Shown here piece by piece: positions 61,278 to 64,000 of a stretch of 64,000 nt of DNA (within the stretch, counting starts at the first letter, position 1; every line of letters begins with the position of its first letter). The stretch spans positions 1 to 64,000 of the forward strand of contig NZ_ML133694.1 in assembly GCF_003985155.1 (NCBI RefSeq), written 5' to 3'. The position numbers and the translations under genes are program-made. Under the pieces are notes generated by a model. The model searched no databases. It had not been told where the DNA came from and saw only the letters and a list, made by a program, of their open reading frames with translations. This stretch comes from Rhizobium vallis. Lineage in GTDB: Bacteria; Pseudomonadota; Alphaproteobacteria; Rhizobiales; Rhizobiaceae.

Positions 61278-61470
61278 GGTCCCCTCCCGAGAGACGCCCT
61301 TTCCGGTACCGATGTCGCCTCGGACATCGGTTCTCGGTGACAATCTTCCACTCAATGAATGGGCGCCGCAATCCGGTTCAATGCGTAGTGGGGCGACCGC
61401 CTTGAACGGTTGCGTTGACCTGCAGGGTCGCGCTTTCGGAAAATCTGGTTGCTATCCTGTTTGAGCACCA

Positions 61471-61484
61471 TTGATCGTACTCAA
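61471..61484 (+). promoter_or_regulatory. Fnr/FixK-type box upstream of the small exported protein
   Basis: TTGATCGTACTCAA matches the consensus at 9 of 10 specified bases. Its centre is 74.5 bases before the ATG at 61552. It lies in the 274-bp region 61278-61551, which also holds the promoter of the transporter on the other strand. Confidence 0.6.
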
Positions 61485-61551
61485 TGCCTGGCTCCGGCGC
61501 ATGAGCTATCTTCCGCAACCGAACATCATTTAGTTCTCGGGAGTTAGAGCG

Positions 61552-61911
61552 ATGAAGATGGCCATGATCATTGGACTTGCCGTGTTCACTGCCGCCGCCG
61601 GAATTGCCCCGGTCGAGGCCCAGCAGACCAGACGCGAATATCGGAGAATGAACTGGAGCGAGAATCTGCCCGAGGCGGTGCGAACTTATCACGACCGACG
61701 GTTCACGATCGTTAGCTACAGGATGGCAGAATTTTCGGAGACCGGCTCACACCCTAAGCAGGGGAGTGAAGAACATGTCAAAGCCATCAGAGACGCAATT
61801 CGTGCGAACAAATGGCTTACAGCCCAGCTCAAGACCAAGAAGCTTACCGCAAACGACATCGAATGGGTCTCGCGGGCACGCAACGGCAATATGACCTTCT
61901 ACACAAAATGA
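61552..61911 (+). CDS. Small exported protein of unknown function
   Basis: A 119-aa protein with a signal peptide (KMAMIIGLAVFTAAAGIAPVEA, likely cleavage before QQTRR). The mature part is basic and ends in a conserved-looking LTANDIEWVSRARNGNMTFYTK. The amber-interrupted gene at 55949 is a shorter paralogue. GGAG lies eight bases before ATG. Function unknown; its Fnr-type box suggests expression at low oxygen. Confidence 0.75.
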   Translation: MKMAMIIGLAVFTAAAGIAPVEAQQTRREYRRMNWSENLPEAVRTYHDRRFTIVSYRMAEFSETGSHPKQGSEEHVKAIRDAIRANKWLTAQLKTKKLTANDIEWVSRARNGNMTFYTK

Positions 61912-61978
61912 GCGGCATCTGTGTCGTGTAATTTCAGGGTGAGGCAGCCGCGCGGCCTTCCCCTGCTCGTCTGCCGGA

Positions 61979-62004
61979 TGACGGCCGCGCGACTGCGGCC
62001 GTCA
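61979..62004. terminator. Strong terminator hairpin
   Basis: Perfect 10-bp stem TGACGGCCGC / GCGGCCGTCA with a 6-base loop, about 67 bases after the small-protein stop, followed by ATAGAAAAG. Confidence 0.65.
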
Positions 62005-62095
62005 ATAGAAAAGCAGATCCGCCCCGTTTCACACCTCGTCTCACCTTCACGATCAGCATAAAACGATTGGAACGAAGGGTGTTGGAGGCGGGGCA

Positions 62096-63025
62096 ATGAT
62101 GTTAGGCGAGCAGGGATTTCTCAGGATCTCGATCGCGGCGACCGTTATGGTTGCTACACTCGGCGTGGTTTTCGGTATTCTTTCCGGATCGTTCTCCATC
62201 GCATTCGACGGCGTTTATTCGCTGGCCGATGCGGCGATGACCGGGCTTGCGCTCTGGGTTTCCAGCCTGATCATACAATCGACGCGGAGCGACGCACAGT
62301 CGGGCAGAATCCGAAACCGTTTTACCATGGGCTTCTGGCACCTGGAGCCGATCGTCCTCCTGCTCAATGGCTGTCTGCTGATGATGGTCGGTGTCTATGC
62401 CTTGATCGGTGCAATCATCAGCATCCTGAACGGCGGCTATGAACTGCAATTCGGCGTGGCGATCGCCTATTCCGCGGCGACCATGTTCGTATGCGCTGTC
62501 ATGGCCCTCATCGGTATCAGGCTGAACCGCCGTATCAGATCCGATTTCATCTCGCTTGATATCAAGGCCTGGATCATGTCCGGCGCGATTGCATTTGCAC
62601 TGCTCGTCGCGTTTCTGATCGGCATGGCCGTGCAGGAAACATCAGCCGCTTGGCTTGCGAGCTATATGGACCCGGCGGTGCTGGCCCTCGTCTGCCTTGT
62701 GATGATCCCGCTACCGGTCGGCACCGTCTGGAAGGCGCTCAGCGAAATCCTGCTGATTGCCCCCGTCGATCTCCAGGAACATGTCGATCGCATTGCCTCG
62801 GACACGGTTTGCCGCCTCGGCTTCGTCTCGCACCGTGCCTATGTCGCACAGGTCGGTCGTGCAAAGCAGATCGAACTCTATTTCATCGTGCCCGAGGGGC
62901 TTCCTGCAAAGACCGTGGAAGAGTGGGACGCGCTGCGCGACGAGATCGGCAATGCGATCGGAGACGAGAGCGCCAATCGCTGGCTGACGATTGCCTTTAC
63001 CGCCGATCGGGAATGGGCGGAATAG
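62096..63025 (+). CDS. Cation diffusion facilitator family transporter
   Basis: A 309-aa protein with about six membrane helices and a C-terminal soluble domain, the CDF layout. Metal-site Asp are in the helix IAFDGVYSLADAAM (Asp-x6-Asp spacing differs from the classical Asp-x3-Asp of zinc exporters), and the partner helix DIKAWIMSG lacks the usual His. This variant composition is found in the poorly characterised CDF subgroup, so the cation is uncertain. GGAGG lies before ATG 62096. Confidence 0.75.
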   Translation: MMLGEQGFLRISIAATVMVATLGVVFGILSGSFSIAFDGVYSLADAAMTGLALWVSSLIIQSTRSDAQSGRIRNRFTMGFWHLEPIVLLLNGCLLMMVGVYALIGAIISILNGGYELQFGVAIAYSAATMFVCAVMALIGIRLNRRIRSDFISLDIKAWIMSGAIAFALLVAFLIGMAVQETSAAWLASYMDPAVLALVCLVMIPLPVGTVWKALSEILLIAPVDLQEHVDRIASDTVCRLGFVSHRAYVAQVGRAKQIELYFIVPEGLPAKTVEEWDALRDEIGNAIGDESANRWLTIAFTADREWAE

Positions 63026-63077
63026 CGGGGACGCGCATCGACGCCCACCGAACGGAAGCGAAATGCTTTGTGTCACG

Positions 63078-63091
63078 TTGATTGCAATCAA
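63078..63091 (+). promoter_or_regulatory. Perfect Fnr/FixK-type box upstream of the decarboxylase
   Basis: TTGATTGCAATCAA is an exact match to TTGAT-N4-ATCAA and a perfect palindrome. Its centre is 105.5 bases before the decarboxylase ATG, leaving room for a class II promoter with a ~60-base leader. Confidence 0.75.
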
Positions 63092-63189
63092 CGACGCTGC
63101 ACGACCCGTCATGTACCATCCCTCCAACCTGAGATGCATGCGACTGCATGGCAGCCGCAACCCTTGCCCCTCGGTTTCTGGAGGAACTC

Positions 63190-64000
63190 ATGGAATTCCA
63201 GACAGCATTTCCGATCGCCGTGATTGACGAGGATTTTGACGGCAAGAGCGCTGCCGGCCGTGGCATGCGCGATCTGGCCTCAGCCATCGAAAAGGAAGGA
63301 TTCCGGATCGTTTCCGGCGTTTCCTACGCGGACGCGCGTCGTCTGGTCCATGTCTTCAACACTGAATCCTGCTGGCTGGTCTCCGTCGATGGAACCGAGG
63401 ACAAGGCCACGCGCTGGCAGGTGCTGGGAGAGGTGCTGGCCGCAAAACGGCAAAGAAACGACCGTCTGCCGATCTTCCTCTTCGGCGATGACACGACCGC
63501 TGAAGACGTGCCGGCTGCAGTGCTGCGCCACGCCAATGCCTTTTTCCGGTTATTCGAGGATTCGGCGGAATTCATGGCGCGCGCCATCGCGCAGGCCGCC
63601 CGCAACTATCTCGACAGGCTGCCGCCGCCGATGTTCAAGGCGCTGATGGACTATACGCTGGAGGGCGCCTATTCCTGGCACACACCCGGCCACGGCGGCG
63701 GTGTCGCCTTTCGCAAAAGCCCGGTCGGCCAGCTCTTCTATACGTTCTTCGGCGAAAACACGCTGCGCTCCGATATATCAGTATCTGTCGGCAGCGTCGG
63801 CTCGCTTCTCGATCATGTCGGGCCTATCGCCGAGGGCGAACGCAATGCGGCGCGCATCTTCGGTACGGACGAGACCCTGTTCGTCGTCGGCGGCACATCG
63901 ACCGCAAACAAGATCGTCTGGCATGGCACGGTCGGGCGCGGCGATCTCGTGCTCTGTGATCGCAACTGCCACAAGTCCATCCTGCATTCTCTTATCATGA
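63190..64000 (+). CDS. Orn/Lys/Arg decarboxylase, 5' part
   Basis: The first 270 residues of a fold-type I PLP decarboxylase; the gene runs off the window. It has an N-terminal wing-like domain (IAVIDEDFDGKSAAGRG, LPIFLFGDD) and the beginning of the PLP domain with WHTPGHGGG and FVVGGTSTANKIVWHG. GGAGG precedes ATG 63190. Such enzymes consume protons by decarboxylating arginine, lysine or ornithine; the precise substrate cannot be told from this part. Its perfect Fnr-type box links it to the arc genes. Confidence 0.92.
   Translation, partial: MEFQTAFPIAVIDEDFDGKSAAGRGMRDLASAIEKEGFRIVSGVSYADARRLVHVFNTESCWLVSVDGTEDKATRWQVLGEVLAAKRQRNDRLPIFLFGDDTTAEDVPAAVLRHANAFFRLFEDSAEFMARAIAQAARNYLDRLPPPMFKALMDYTLEGAYSWHTPGHGGGVAFRKSPVGQLFYTFFGENTLRSDISVSVGSVGSLLDHVGPIAEGERNAARIFGTDETLFVVGGTSTANKIVWHGTVGRGDLVLCDRNCHKSILHSLIM

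Overview
The window looks like part of an alphaproteobacterial, rhizobial-type (Rhizobiaceae) genome. It has GC-rich coding sequence, a FixL/FixJ/FixK-like regulatory group, several AraC/IclR/MarR-controlled aromatic catabolic operons, and an initiator tRNA whose anticodon stem carries A29:U41 in place of the first of the usual three G:C pairs. No plasmid replication genes, phage genes, integrases, transposases or CRISPR arrays are visible.

Layout. (1) 1-722: an intact initiator tRNA, then a degenerate second copy interrupted by a hairpin, then a terminator that belongs to a ~90 bp repeat. (2) 723-4220: Nudix hydrolase, PHB-depolymerase-like esterase, exported lactonase-like metallo-hydrolase and an AraC regulator. 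(3) 4322-11920: a homoprotocatechuate meta-cleavage operon (hpaFED-gabD-hpaGHI) with divergent hpaR. (4) 11935-26392: an IclR-led operon (Tm-1-like protein, HAD protein, two class III PLP enzymes, small-molecule kinase), an APC permease with two aldehyde dehydrogenases, a FeaR-like AraC regulator and the monooxygenase hpaBC, followed by the activator hpaA. (5) 27.5-28.1 kb: a deletion scar joining two unrelated gene remnants. (6) 28139-34729: pcaR and pcaIJF (the end of the beta-ketoadipate pathway), then pntAB. (7) 35052-48822: a mandelate-type cluster with (S)-mandelate dehydrogenase, benzaldehyde-type dehydrogenase, a branched-chain-type ABC importer, nitrilase, ketopantoate-reductase-like dehydrogenase, amidase, ThDP decarboxylase and a LuxR regulator. 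(8) 49.6 kb: a second copy of the tRNA 3' end plus the terminator repeat. (9) 49807-64000: a FixK/Fnr-like regulator, paired membrane regulators, a FixL-like kinase with a frameshifted fixJ-like gene, arcABC with a transporter, small exported proteins, a CDF transporter and a truncated basic amino acid decarboxylase.

How the genes fit together. Regions 3 and 4 make a complete route from 4-hydroxyphenylacetate to pyruvate and succinate, preceded by genes suited to importing an aromatic amine or amino alcohol and converting it to the arylacetate. Region 7 reads as uptake of an aryl nitrile, amide or hydroxy acid and conversion via mandelate and benzoylformate to benzaldehyde and benzoate. It has candidate oxidases for both mandelate enantiomers and no intact racemase. 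Region 6 supplies the last steps of the beta-ketoadipate pathway; the ring-cleavage genes for benzoate are not in the window. Region 9 looks like a low-oxygen arginine regulon: four TTGAT-N4-ATCAA-like sites lie at matching distances upstream of arcA, the decarboxylase and two related small exported-protein genes. The direct repeat at 286 and 49607, each copy next to initiator-tRNA 3' sequence, suggests that the whole catabolic segment (about 49.3 kb) may be an inserted block, although no integrase is seen.
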